Shown: positions 1 to 7,208, counted from the first letter of the stretch. The stretch is DNA of 10,096 bases from CAZGTQ01 sp964528575 (GCA_964528575.1 CAZGTQ010000279.1:1-10096), one strand, 5' to 3'. Notes: a model not told the origin generated them from the letters alone. Numbers and translations are program-made.

Positions 1-499
1 GCTCGCGGTTCGGGCCGACCACGTCCATGCCGCGGTCGTCGTACGGGTGCACGACGAGCCCCACGCGCTCGTCGACGAGCCAGTGGCGCGCCGGCCACCG
101 CGGTTCGATCCCCAGCTCGCCGGCGAGAGCGCTCCAGAGCACACGGCGCACGGCCGCCAGGTCGACAGCGAAGAGCACGAGCTCCGACGCCTTCACGCGC
201 CCCTCGCGCTCCTCGCGCCAGCGCTCCGCGTGGCGCGGCACGTCGAGCTCGACGTCGTCGAGATCCGCCCGCCGGAGCGGCTCCCACGTCTCGAGACAGA
301 CGGTCACCGTCTCGCAACCGTCGAAGGCCGCGTCGACGATCGCCTCCGCCCGCCGCAGTGCGCTGACGAAGCGATCGATGCGCGAGGCCCCGGTCGCGAG
401 CTCGAAGCGCAGACCGCCGGACACGGCGTAGAAGAGAGCGTCCGCGAACGCGCTCGGGCCGAAGCGACGCAGGACGCTCGCTCGCGTCGCCGCGCTCAC
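1..499 (-). CDS. DUF3885-like protein, C-terminus cut by window edge
   Basis: This minus-strand frame is open from a GTG at 499 down to base 1 (166 codons visible), with strong G/C third-position bias. An N-terminal part reads GGLRFEL (residues 28-34), then an alpha-helical stretch (RFVSALRRAEAIVDAAF) and a strand VTVCLETW. Near the cut end is YDDRGMDV (153-160). From memory, the GLRFEL plus DDRGMD pair is characteristic of the DUF3885 family, whose function is unknown. No signal peptide or membrane segment is visible, so it is probably cytosolic. The start is uncertain: an in-frame GTG lies further upstream near 569, and a 9-codon ATG mini-ORF overlaps the chosen GTG in another frame. It lies 87 bases downstream of the zinc-ribbon gene on the same strand, so the two may be co-transcribed. 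The family call is by motif recognition only. Confidence 0.7.
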   Translation of the reverse strand, partial: MSAATRASVLRRFGPSAFADALFYAVSGGLRFELATGASRIDRFVSALRRAEAIVDAAFDGCETVTVCLETWEPLRRADLDDVELDVPRHAERWREEREGRVKASELVLFAVDLAAVRRVLWSALAGELGIEPRWPARHWLVDERVGLVVHPYDDRGMDVVGPNRE

Positions 500-586
500 A
501 GCTCGCAGAGCCTGGCTCGACTCATGGCCGCGAGAGCGTAGCCGCCCGCACCGGACCGGGCCAGCCACGCCGCGCAGAGGGCCGCG

Positions 587-1480
587 CTACTCGAACAAGC
601 CCGCGAGCGCGTCGCCGAGCACGCCGAGCGCGCCGCCGATCAGCGCGTCCGCGCCCGGGCCGAGGCCGAGGCCCAGGCCCAGGCCGAACGTGGCAGGCCC
701 CGTCGAGCCCGCCGGCGTCCGGCTCGCGAGCGGCTGCACGTCGAGGCGCGGCTGCGGGCCCTGCCCGAGCGGACGTTCCCCTCCGCCCGCTCGTACGAAC
801 AGCACGACCTTCTCGAGCTCCGCGTGGTCGAGCCAGACGCCGTGGCGCCGGCACACGTCGATGATCACGCCCGAGCGCTTGCCGAAGTTGCGCCGCACCA
901 TGAGGTCGCCGCACTTCGCGCACGGCAGGTACCGCATCGGATGCGCTTCGTGGACCGCATTCGGGGGTGCCGCCGTCCCGTCCCAGCGCGTCGCCGAGCG
1001 CGGGTTCGCCGCGTCGCGGCAGATCGCGTCGAACTGGTGCGGCTCGACCCACAGTCCCGCGCACGTGCGGCACTCGGCCACTTCCGCCGCGCCGACCGCG
1101 CGCCGGTGCAGGTTCTCGCTGCAGCGCGGACACGGAACGCCGACGATCTCCGCCGCGACCGGGCGCGGCTCGATGCGCACGCCGCACTCCATGCAGAAGC
1201 GCGCGTCGTCGCCCATGCGCGCGAAACAGCACGGGCACATCGACGTCAGGCGCCGCTCCTCGAGCGTGATCTCCGAGCCGCAGTAGTCGCAGCTTCGCGC
1301 GCCGTCGCGCAGGTTGCCGCCGCACGTCGAGCAGCGCAGCGCGCGGGGCGCGTGGCTGCGGCGCTCGTGCACCGAGAGCCGCTCACCGCACTCGCACTCG
1401 ATCGAGCTCTTCGGCTCGGCGTGAGTGACGTCGTACTGGCGTCGACAGGACGGACACGCGAGGAGCTTGCGGGACGACAT
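587..1480 (-). CDS. multi-zinc-ribbon protein with TFIIB-type zinc-finger domains
   Basis: This 297-residue protein is packed with Cys pairs that form about five zinc ribbons: C9/C12 with C29/C31, C50/C53 with C64/C67, C82-C85 with C96/C99, C117/C120 with C137/C140, and C187/C190 with C210/H213. The last two ribbons carry the hallmarks of the bacterial zf-TFIIB family: CPRC...CRTCAGLWVE, and CAKC...VIIDVCRRHGVWLDHAELEKV. The middle pair resembles a double zinc ribbon. After residue 232 comes a low-complexity linker, then a Gly-Leu repeat (FGLGLGLGLG, 265-274) and a hydrophobic, Gly/Ala-rich tail to residue 297 that could touch a membrane or a partner. Proteins of this type are usually small and uncharacterised; binding to nucleic acid or protein is inferred, not shown. 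The start ATG at 1480 has only a weak AGG about 5 bases upstream. The Cys spacing makes the frame secure. Confidence 0.88.
   Translation of the reverse strand: MSSRKLLACPSCRRQYDVTHAEPKSSIECECGERLSVHERRSHAPRALRCSTCGGNLRDGARSCDYCGSEITLEERRLTSMCPCCFARMGDDARFCMECGVRIEPRPVAAEIVGVPCPRCSENLHRRAVGAAEVAECRTCAGLWVEPHQFDAICRDAANPRSATRWDGTAAPPNAVHEAHPMRYLPCAKCGDLMVRRNFGKRSGVIIDVCRRHGVWLDHAELEKVVLFVRAGGGERPLGQGPQPRLDVQPLASRTPAGSTGPATFGLGLGLGLGPGADALIGGALGVLGDALAGLFE
654..687. repeat. hexanucleotide tandem repeat encoding a Gly-Leu run
   Basis: About five degenerate 6-base units of the form CCGAGG/CCCAGG lie inside the zinc-ribbon gene. On the minus strand they encode alternating Gly-Leu in the C-terminal tail. 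The G/C alternation between units means they are not identical, but the period is clear by eye. Such a tract can change in copy number without breaking the frame. Confidence 0.6.
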
Positions 1481-1879
1481 GGGGACCTGCGGCGGGCGAG
1501 GAAAGGCTTTCCCCCCATCGGGATCCGCGGCGTCGCGACTTCAGCCCCTTCGCGAAACGTCCGTCCCGAGCTCAGGGCTCGGTCGGTGCGGCCGCTGCCG
1601 CCCTGCTCGACCGGCTTGTTGTAGATTCCGAACAGCACGAGCGTCGGCGCCCGCGGGCCCCCTGATCGTGCCGGCGCGGCGGCCCTCGGAGCTCGTTCGT
1701 GCGGATGAACCCGCTGGTGGGGCGAGCGACGTACCCGTGCGGAGCCCGAGCGAGCGGAACGGCACTTGCTGTGCCTCCCACGCCGCCAAACAGCACCACG
1801 CCGCCAAACAGCACCACCAGCAGCACGCCTAGACCGCCCCCGAGCGCCCGCGGCCGCCGCCGCGGGCGCACCTCCCTCC
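1481..1879. other. 399-base divergent spacer, no defended gene
   Basis: This spacer separates the divergent starts of the zinc-ribbon gene (minus) and the AI-2E permease gene (plus), so it should hold both promoters. I cannot recognise convincing -35/-10 boxes in it. It contains an 18-base tandem duplication (1780-1815) and a short GGAAA-GGC-TTTCC inverted repeat near 1503-1515, just upstream of the zinc-ribbon start. Codon third positions here are noticeably less G/C-biased than in the flanking genes, which argues against a long gene. A minus-strand frame from a GTG at 1871 to 1572 has a hydrophobic stretch and is discussed as a finding, but I do not call it a gene. Confidence 0.6.
1780..1815. 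repeat. 18-bp tandem duplication
   Basis: Two perfect adjacent copies of ACGCCGCCAAACAGCACC occupy 1780-1797 and 1798-1815. The next bases (accagcagcac) partly continue the pattern. The AAACAG core is A-rich compared with the surroundings. On the minus strand the unit would encode VVLFGG twice. It may be a simple slippage duplication or a paired protein-binding site between the divergent genes; the sequence does not decide. Confidence 0.85.
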
Positions 1880-3802
1880 ATGCCGCCGCCCGGCTCCGAC
1901 CCCTCCACGACCTCCAGCCGCCTCACGACGCTGGTCGCACTCGTCGTCGTCGTCGCGGCGCTCGCGCTCGCGAAGGACATCCTCATCCCGTGCGCGCTGG
2001 CGATCCTGTTCAGCTTCCTCCTGACGCCGCTCGCGCGCCGGCTCGAGCGTTTCCACGTCGCGCGCGTGCCCGCCGTGTTGCTCGTGTGCGCGCTCGGCGC
2101 GGGCGTGATCGGCTCCGTCGGCTACGCGGTCGTGCGCCAAGGCATCGAGCTGACGGAGCAGCTCCCCCAGTACCGCGACAACATCATGGCGCGCGTGAAG
2201 ACGCTGCGCAGCGGCGAGAGCGCGTTGACCCAAGCGGCCGAGACCATCGAGGACATGGGCAAGGAGCTCGCCGCAGACGAAGCCGAGGGCGAGGGCGAGG
2301 GCGGTGGCCGACCGCAGCGCCACGAGGAGCCGACGGCGCGGCCGGTGCCGGTCGAGGTCGTCACGCCGACGGTGTCGCCGATGAAGTTCATCGCGCGCAC
2401 GGCCGGGCCGTTGCTCGGGCCGCTGGGAACGGCGGGCATCGTGCTCGTGCTCGTCGTGTTCATTCTGCTGCGGCGTGAAGACCTGCGCGACCGCTTCATC
2501 CTGCTCGCGGGACGCACCGACTCGAACGTCACGACGGAGGCGCTGCACGAGGCGAGCGAGCGCGTGAGCCGCTACTTGCTGATGCAGCTCTTCGTGAACC
2601 TGATCTACGCGGTGCCGATCGCGATCGGCCTCCTGCTGATCGGGCTGCCCAACGCGCTGCTGTGGGCCTTCCTCGGCCTGCTCCTGCGCTTCATCCCGTA
2701 CATCGGGCCGGTGACGGCCGCGGGCCTGCCGATCGCCCTGTCGCTCGCCATCTTCGAGGACTGGACGCACCCGCTGATGGTCATCGGGCTGTACCTGGTC
2801 GTCGAGCTCGTGATCAACAACGCGGTCGAGCCCTGGCTGTACGGCTCGAGCACCGGCCTCTCCCCCGTCGCCGTGATCGTCTCGGCGATCTTCTGGACGT
2901 GGCTGTGGGGACCGGTCGGCCTGCTGATCGCGACGCCGCTCACCGCGACGATCGTCGCGTTCGGCAAGCGCGTCCCGCAGATCGGCTTCTTCAACACGCT
3001 GCTCGGCGACCAGGAGGTCGCGACGACGGAGTGGCGCTTCTACCAGCGCCTGCTCGGGGCCGACCAGGAGGAGGCGGGCGAGATCGCCGAGGACGAGCTC
3101 GAGCGCACCGGATCGATCTTGAGCGTGTACGACGACGTGCTGCTCCCGGCCCTGCGCATGGCGGAGGAGGACCGCCACCGCGGCCGGCTCGGTCCCGAGC
3201 GCAACGCGTTCGTGATCGAGAGCATCGCGACGATCGCGGACGTGCTCCTCGACCGCGCGCCCGAGCCCGAGGAGCCGCTGGCCGCCGGCGACGTGTGCGT
3301 GCTGTGCGTACCGGCGCGGGACGAGGCCGACGCGGTCGCGGGGCGGATGCTCGCGGCCGTGCTCCGCGTTTGGGGCTACCGCGCGGAGGCGGTCGGCGCC
3401 GAGTCGCTCGTCAGCGAGCGGCTCGCGGCCGTCGAGCGCGCCGGCGCGTCCATCGTCTGCATCTCCGCGGTCCCGCCGTCGGCGACGGCGCACGCGCGCC
3501 ACCTCTACGCGCGCCTGCAGCGTTTCCCGGCGGTCGGCATCATCACGTGCCTGTGGCTCTCGCCGGTGCGCCACTCGCGCACCCGCGAGCGCATCGGCGC
3601 CCGCGCCACGGACAAGGTCGTCCTGACGTTCCAGGACGCGGTCGCCGAGATCCGGCGGCAGGCCGCGCTGCGCGGCTGCGCGCGCCGCGCGGAGCCGGTG
3701 GCCGAGCACGAGCAAGAGCACGAGCAAGAGCACGAGCAAGAGCACGAGCACGAGCCGCAGACGCCCGCGGCGGGCCCCAGCCGGACCCTCGCCGGACCCT
3801 GA
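1880..3802 (+). CDS. AI-2E family transporter with C-terminal cytosolic domain
   Basis: This is a 640-residue inner-membrane permease of the AI-2E (PerM/TqsA-like) family, whose members are proposed exporters or ion-coupled antiporters; the substrate here is unknown. Hydrophobic segments lie at about 15-49 (two), 63-85, 180-198, 233-256, 258-292, 298-312 and 328-362. Family hallmarks are RFIPYIGPVTAAGLPIAL (270-287) and INNAVEPWLYG (312-322). Between the N- and C-terminal membrane blocks is a charged linker with an EGEGEGGG run (136-143). Unlike the usual roughly 350-residue members, it continues about 270 residues into the cytoplasm. This extension has a helical part (LLPALRMAEEDRHRGRL, 421-437), a Rossmann-like alternating domain (VCVLCVPARDEADAV 472-486; ASIVCISAVPPSAT 523-536; AVGIITCLWL 551-560) and an acidic/His repeat tail. 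I chose the ATG at 1880 because the upstream in-frame residues are repeat-derived and non-membrane-like; no good Shine-Dalgarno is visible. The helicase gene follows 88 bases downstream. Confidence 0.92.
   Translation: MPPPGSDPSTTSSRLTTLVALVVVVAALALAKDILIPCALAILFSFLLTPLARRLERFHVARVPAVLLVCALGAGVIGSVGYAVVRQGIELTEQLPQYRDNIMARVKTLRSGESALTQAAETIEDMGKELAADEAEGEGEGGGRPQRHEEPTARPVPVEVVTPTVSPMKFIARTAGPLLGPLGTAGIVLVLVVFILLRREDLRDRFILLAGRTDSNVTTEALHEASERVSRYLLMQLFVNLIYAVPIAIGLLLIGLPNALLWAFLGLLLRFIPYIGPVTAAGLPIALSLAIFEDWTHPLMVIGLYLVVELVINNAVEPWLYGSSTGLSPVAVIVSAIFWTWLWGPVGLLIATPLTATIVAFGKRVPQIGFFNTLLGDQEVATTEWRFYQRLLGADQEEAGEIAEDELERTGSILSVYDDVLLPALRMAEEDRHRGRLGPERNAFVIESIATIADVLLDRAPEPEEPLAAGDVCVLCVPARDEADAVAGRMLAAVLRVWGYRAEAVGAESLVSERLAAVERAGASIVCISAVPPSATAHARHLYARLQRFPAVGIITCLWLSPVRHSRTRERIGARATDKVVLTFQDAVAEIRRQAALRGCARRAEPVAEHEQEHEQEHEQEHEHEPQTPAAGPSRTLAGP
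3704..3751 (+). repeat. 12-bp tandem repeat encoding EHEQ
   Basis: Three perfect copies of GAGCACGAGCAA and a fourth ending in CAC occupy 3704-3751. They are in frame in the AI-2E permease gene and encode EHEQ-EHEQ-EHEQ-EHEH (residues 609-624). The near-identity of the units at DNA level points to recent slippage expansion. The resulting Glu/His tail could bind divalent metal, but that is inference. Confidence 0.95.
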
Positions 3803-3864
3803 TCGCGTTCGGCTTCACGATCGGCATCCCGCGCTGCTCGTGCTGCAGCTCGGCGGATCGTTTC

Positions 3865-3877
3865 GGGCCTTCGGCCC
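3865..3877 (+). promoter_or_regulatory. short GC hairpin in the permease-helicase gap
   Basis: GGGCC-TTC-GGCCC forms a perfect 5-bp stem with a 3-base loop, ending 13 bases before the helicase ATG and followed by TTATCTT. It could be a weak terminator or attenuator after the permease gene, or a structure covering the helicase start. There is no run of T residues, so a classical intrinsic terminator is doubtful. TATCTT right after it could also be read as a -10-like box, but the spacing to the ATG would leave almost no leader. Confidence 0.3.
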
Positions 3878-3890
3878 TTATCTTGGTGCG

Positions 3891-5477
3891 ATGACCGATT
3901 CCCCGTTCGCCGAGCTCGGGCTGCGCCCCGAGCTCCTCGACGCCGTGTCCACCCTCGGCTACGAGGAGCCGACGCGGATCCAGCGCGAGACGATCCCGCA
4001 CCTGCTCGCCGGCCGCGACCTGCTCGGACAGGCGGCGACCGGCACCGGCAAGACCGCCGCGTTCGCGCTGCCGCTGCTCCACGCGCTCGGGGGCCTGCCC
4101 GGCGCCGCCCCGAGCGCGCTCGTCCTCGTCCCGACGCGCGAGCTCGCGGTGCAGGTGAGCGAGGCGATGGTGCGCTACGGCCGCGGGCTGGGCGTCCGCG
4201 TCGTCGCGGTCTTCGGCGGCCAGCCGATCCACCGCCAGCTCGACTCGCTCCAGCGCGGCGTGCACGTCGTCGTCGCGACGCCGGGACGCGCGCTCGACCA
4301 CGTCCGGCGCGGCTCGCTCGCGCTGGGCTCGATCCGCGTCGTCGTGCTCGACGAGGCGGACGAGATGCTCGACATGGGCTTCAGCGAGGACATCGAGACG
4401 CTCCTCGACGCGACCCCCGCCGAGCGTCAGACCGTCCTGTTCTCCGCGACGATGCCCCCGCGCATCCAGGCGATCGCCGAGCGCTACCAGCGCGATCCGG
4501 TCCACGTCCGCATCGGCCGCGCCGAGGCGGGCGCGGAACGCGCGCTCGTGCGGCAGACGGTGTACTTCGTGCCGCGCGCGCACAAGCCCTCCGCGCTCGG
4601 CCGCATCCTCGACGTCGAGTCGCCGCGCGCCGCGCTCGTGTTCTGCCGCACGCGCACCGACGTCGACGAGCTGACGGTCGCGCTCAATGCGCGCGGCTAC
4701 CGCGCGGAGGCGCTGCACGGCGGCATGGACCAGCGCCAGCGCGACCGCGTCATGGCGCGGCTGCGCGAGGGGAGCGCCGAGCTGCTCATCGCGACCGACG
4801 TCGCCGCGCGCGGGCTCGACATCGACGTGCTCACCCACGTCGTGAACTACGACGTGCCGTCGGCGCCCGACAGCTACGTGCACCGCATCGGCCGCGTCGG
4901 CCGCGCGGGCCGCGAGGGCGTCGCGATCACGCTCGCGGAGCCGCGCGAGCGGCGGCTCCTGCGCAACATCGAGCGGCTCGCCGACACGCGGCTCTCCGTC
5001 GGGAACGTCCCGACGGTCGCGGACCTGCGCGCGCGCCGGATCGAGCGCACGACCGACGCCGTGCGCGACGCGCTCGACGCCGAGGACCTCGAGGGGTACG
5101 CGGGCGTGCTCGACGCGCTGTCCGACGAGGCGACCGAGCGCGACGTCGCGCTCGCCGCGATCAAGCTCCTGCACGAAGCCGCCGCCGCCCCGGCCGACGA
5201 CGTCGAGATCCCCGGCTCGCCCTCCCGCGACGCGGAGCGGAGCGTCGCCTACGTCTACATCGGCATCGGCCGCCGCGGCGGCGTGCGCCCGGGCGACCTC
5301 GTCGGCGCGATCACCGGCGAGACCGGCCTCGTCGGCCGCGACGTCGGCCCGATCCGCATCGGCGAGCACTTCTCCGTAGTCGGCGTCCCCGAGTCGGCCG
5401 CCGACGCGGTCGTCCACGCGATGCGCGCGACCACGATCCGCGGCCGCCGCGCGAAGGCGCGCCGCTACGTGGAGTGA
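3891..5477 (+). CDS. DEAD-box ATP-dependent RNA helicase (DeaD/CsdA-like)
   Basis: This 528-residue cytosolic helicase uses ATP to unwind short RNA duplexes and to remodel RNA-protein complexes, typically in ribosome assembly and cold adaptation. All family motifs are present in order: Q motif (F6 and the PTRIQ at 27-31), motif I ATGTGKT (49-55), Ia PTRELA (81-86), Ib TPGR (130-133), II DEAD (154-157), III SAT (185-187), IV LVFCRT (249-254), V ATDVAARGLD (301-310) and VI HRIGRVGRAG (331-340). Residues about 452-522 (YVYIGIGRRGGVRPGDLVGAI, then VGPIRIGEHFSVVGV) match the DbpA/CsdA RNA-binding domain, an RRM-like fold, which separates it from RhlE or SrmB types. The length is close to DbpA and shorter than E. 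coli DeaD. The ATG at 3891 puts the Q-motif Phe at residue 6, typical of the family; a further in-frame ATG at 3840 would add an atypical leader. No clear Shine-Dalgarno is visible. Confidence 0.96.
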   Translation: MTDSPFAELGLRPELLDAVSTLGYEEPTRIQRETIPHLLAGRDLLGQAATGTGKTAAFALPLLHALGGLPGAAPSALVLVPTRELAVQVSEAMVRYGRGLGVRVVAVFGGQPIHRQLDSLQRGVHVVVATPGRALDHVRRGSLALGSIRVVVLDEADEMLDMGFSEDIETLLDATPAERQTVLFSATMPPRIQAIAERYQRDPVHVRIGRAEAGAERALVRQTVYFVPRAHKPSALGRILDVESPRAALVFCRTRTDVDELTVALNARGYRAEALHGGMDQRQRDRVMARLREGSAELLIATDVAARGLDIDVLTHVVNYDVPSAPDSYVHRIGRVGRAGREGVAITLAEPRERRLLRNIERLADTRLSVGNVPTVADLRARRIERTTDAVRDALDAEDLEGYAGVLDALSDEATERDVALAAIKLLHEAAAAPADDVEIPGSPSRDAERSVAYVYIGIGRRGGVRPGDLVGAITGETGLVGRDVGPIRIGEHFSVVGVPESAADAVVHAMRATTIRGRRAKARRYVE

Positions 5478-5478
5478 C

Positions 5479-5499
5479 GCGCGCCCCGGCGCAGCGCGC
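5479..5499. terminator. possible bidirectional terminator between convergent genes
   Basis: The stops of the helicase (5477) and the convergent lipoprotein gene (5500) are only 22 bases apart. The gap contains GCGCGC (5479-5484), a 9-base loop and GCGCGC (5494-5499), a possible 6-bp GC-only stem usable from either strand. There is no T tract on either side, so this is a weak call based mainly on position. Confidence 0.3.
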
Positions 5500-6102
5500 T
5501 CACTCGCGCGTCCACGCCACCTGCCACAGGTACGGGGCGTCGCCCTCGAGCGCGACGTCGACCGGGACGAGGAGCGTCGCGCCGTTGCCGTCGACCTCCG
5601 ACGTGACGCCGAAGCCGCGCGGATAGACGCCGTGGCTCAGGACGGGGCCCGGCAGCAGGAGGCGGACCGCGATGCGGCGGCCCAGCTCGCGCGTGCCGCC
5701 GTCGGGCTCGAGCGTCATCGCCTTGGTGCGGCGCAGGTCGGGCTCGAGCGGCGAGAGAGCGCGCGCCCAGGCTGCGTCGGCGCCGCGCGGGAGGGTGAGC
5801 TGCACCGTCGTCACGCCCTGCTCGTCCGTCGAGGCCGAGACGTCGATGCCGAGCAGCGCGACGCCGTCCAGGCTCGTGAAGCTGCCCGCGCTCGCGACCA
5901 GCGCGACGCGGTCGGACCAGTCGATGCCGTCCGACGGCGCTTCGGCCGCCGCCGTCTCGGGGACCGCGACTGCGCGCACGTGGATCGTGCCCGACAGGTC
6001 GGGGAGCACGTCGATGCGCACCGACGTCGCCTCCGAGGACTCGAAGCAGGCGGCGAGACAGGCACACGTGACGAGCGCGAGCGCGCGGGTGGTCTGGAGC
6101 AT
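5500..6102 (-). CDS. predicted lipoprotein, unrecognised family
   Basis: I do not recognise this 200-residue protein. It begins with a short lipoprotein signal peptide: Arg at residue 6, a hydrophobic core, then lipobox LAAC with the lipidated Cys at residue 19. The remainder is a secreted, mostly beta-looking domain, including VRIDVLPDLSGTIHVRAVAV (28-47), VTTVQLTLP (98-106) and IAVRLLLPGPVLSHG (144-158). It ends in YLWQVAWTRE. The C-terminal pattern of a PGxV turn followed by a strand vaguely recalls LppM/DUF3153-type lipoproteins, but that is only a resemblance. The ATG at 6102 is preceded by a strong GGAGG 8 bases upstream, which decides the start over an ATG 30 bases earlier. It lies 41 bases after the enolase-like gene and is probably the last gene of that operon. 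It should be anchored in a membrane on the periplasmic or outer side. Confidence 0.78.
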   Translation of the reverse strand: MLQTTRALALVTCACLAACFESSEATSVRIDVLPDLSGTIHVRAVAVPETAAAEAPSDGIDWSDRVALVASAGSFTSLDGVALLGIDVSASTDEQGVTTVQLTLPRGADAAWARALSPLEPDLRRTKAMTLEPDGGTRELGRRIAVRLLLPGPVLSHGVYPRGFGVTSEVDGNGATLLVPVDVALEGDAPYLWQVAWTRE

Positions 6103-6143
6103 GGACGAAGCCTCCGGGGCAAGGCCGAGCATCGTAAGCTCAA

Positions 6144-7208
6144 TCAGCCTGCGTCCGGAGCGGCCAGGCGCCGAAAGCCGCGCGCCGAGGGGTCCGGCTC
6201 GAGCGGGCTCACCGGCCGGCCCGGGACCGTCGCCGCGACGTGGTAGCCCGCCGGCGCGACGTCGTTGGGCGCGTCGGGGTGGAACAGGGACGCGAGGACC
6301 TGGATCTGGCCGCGGCCGGGTCCGAGCTCGAACTGGCCCCCGCCGTAGAGCGCGATCCCCTCCCGCTCGGCGTGGTCGTAGAACGCGAACAGCCGCTCCA
6401 GCGAGCCGAAGCGCGACGGCTTGGCGTTCATCCGGCGCGCGCGCACCGGCAGCGCCTCGACGTCCGCGACCGAGTGGATCGGCGCGTCCCACGCGCACCG
6501 CCCGACGTACGGGCGCAGCAGCGCGTCCGTCCGCTCGTCCCACAGCGGGTCCTCGATCACCGCGTCCGGCAAGCCCTCGGCGACGCGGCGGTAGAGCGCG
6601 AGGTCGAGCTCCTGGTCGACCGGCGTGCCGCGGTAGTAGCCCTTGAGGTCGGCGACGTCGACGACGCCCAGCGCGCGCAGCTCGGCGACGAGCTCGTCGG
6701 TCCACGCGCTCGTCGGGTCGAGCTTGAAGCGCGTGGTGGGGTACGCGTCGAGCAGCGCGCGGACGCGCTCGAGCGAGGGCGGCGAGCCGAGCCCCATCGA
6801 GACGACGAAGCGCGCGGGCCGCGGCTCGCGGCCGAGCACGCCGCCGAGCGTCGCGTCCGCCTGGCGCAGCGCGAGATCGAGCCCCGCGCTCTCGAACGCC
6901 CAGCGGCGGTAGTCGCGCGCGTCGAAGCGCGTCTGCGCGGGCAGCATCGCGAGCGCCTCGTCCACGCGCGCCGAGCACGAGCGCAGCGTGAAGCGTCCCG
7001 CGAGCGCGGGCGGGCCCGCCGCTTGGAGCGCGTCCTGGTCCTCGCTCTCGTACGTCACGTCCTCGCCGGCCCCGTCGTGTCCCCCGCCGCGCAGCCGCAC
7101 GACGCTCGTCACGCGCCGCAAGCCGCTCGCCACCTCGAGCTCGAACCGCTCGAACGCGGCCGCATCGACGCGCAGCGGCAGGTCCGCCAGCTTCTCGTAG
7201 GTGCTCAT
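6144..7208 (-). CDS. enolase-superfamily protein (MLE/OSBS/epimerase-like)
   Basis: This 354-residue cytosolic protein has a C-terminal enolase-type barrel. Enolase-superfamily enzymes bind Mg2+ and abstract a proton next to a carboxylate. The candidate metal ligands and catalytic residues are in the expected order: K162 in FKLD, D187 in VADLKG, E219/D220 in VIEDP, D241 in CAWDAPIHS and K263 in NAKPSRFGS. YGGGQFELGPGRGQIQ (288-303) follows. The helix RRWAFESAGLDLALRQ (101-116) is the usual start of the barrel. The family norm of KxK on the second strand is replaced by K-L-D (K162, D164), so it may not be a simple racemase. L-Ala-D/L-Glu epimerase, o-succinylbenzoate synthase and sugar-acid dehydratase are all possible relatives; the neighbouring peptidases favour a peptide-related substrate. 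The ATG at 7208 has GGAGGAG upstream and overlaps the dipeptidase stop by 4 bases (ATGA), indicating translational coupling. Confidence 0.88.
   Translation of the reverse strand: MSTYEKLADLPLRVDAAAFERFELEVASGLRRVTSVVRLRGGGHDGAGEDVTYESEDQDALQAAGPPALAGRFTLRSCSARVDEALAMLPAQTRFDARDYRRWAFESAGLDLALRQADATLGGVLGREPRPARFVVSMGLGSPPSLERVRALLDAYPTTRFKLDPTSAWTDELVAELRALGVVDVADLKGYYRGTPVDQELDLALYRRVAEGLPDAVIEDPLWDERTDALLRPYVGRCAWDAPIHSVADVEALPVRARRMNAKPSRFGSLERLFAFYDHAEREGIALYGGGQFELGPGRGQIQVLASLFHPDAPNDVAPAGYHVAATVPGRPVSPLEPDPSARGFRRLAAPDAG

Noticed and set aside
47..541. Plus-strand open frame at the left edge
   Set aside because: The minus strand has the DUF3885-like pattern with better codon bias. The plus translation has no recognisable features.
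1829..3751. Minus-strand open frame of about 640 codons opposite the AI-2E permease
   Set aside because: It is low-complexity (Arg, Asp, Glu, Leu runs), has no recognisable domain, and is the antisense of a clear membrane protein. Such frames are expected in very GC-rich genes.
3704..3751. CRISPR-like direct repeats
   Set aside because: The 12-base units are contiguous with no spacers and lie in frame inside a coding region.
3543..5417. Minus-strand open frame of about 624 codons opposite the helicase
   Set aside because: The plus strand carries all DEAD-box motifs. The antisense translation is Arg/Ala/Asp-rich low complexity.
6103..6978. Upstream extension of the small lipoprotein frame to 492 codons
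   Set aside because: GGAGG 8 bases before the ATG at 6102 and the signal peptide with its lipobox directly after it fix the start. The upstream part overlaps the enolase-like gene out of frame.
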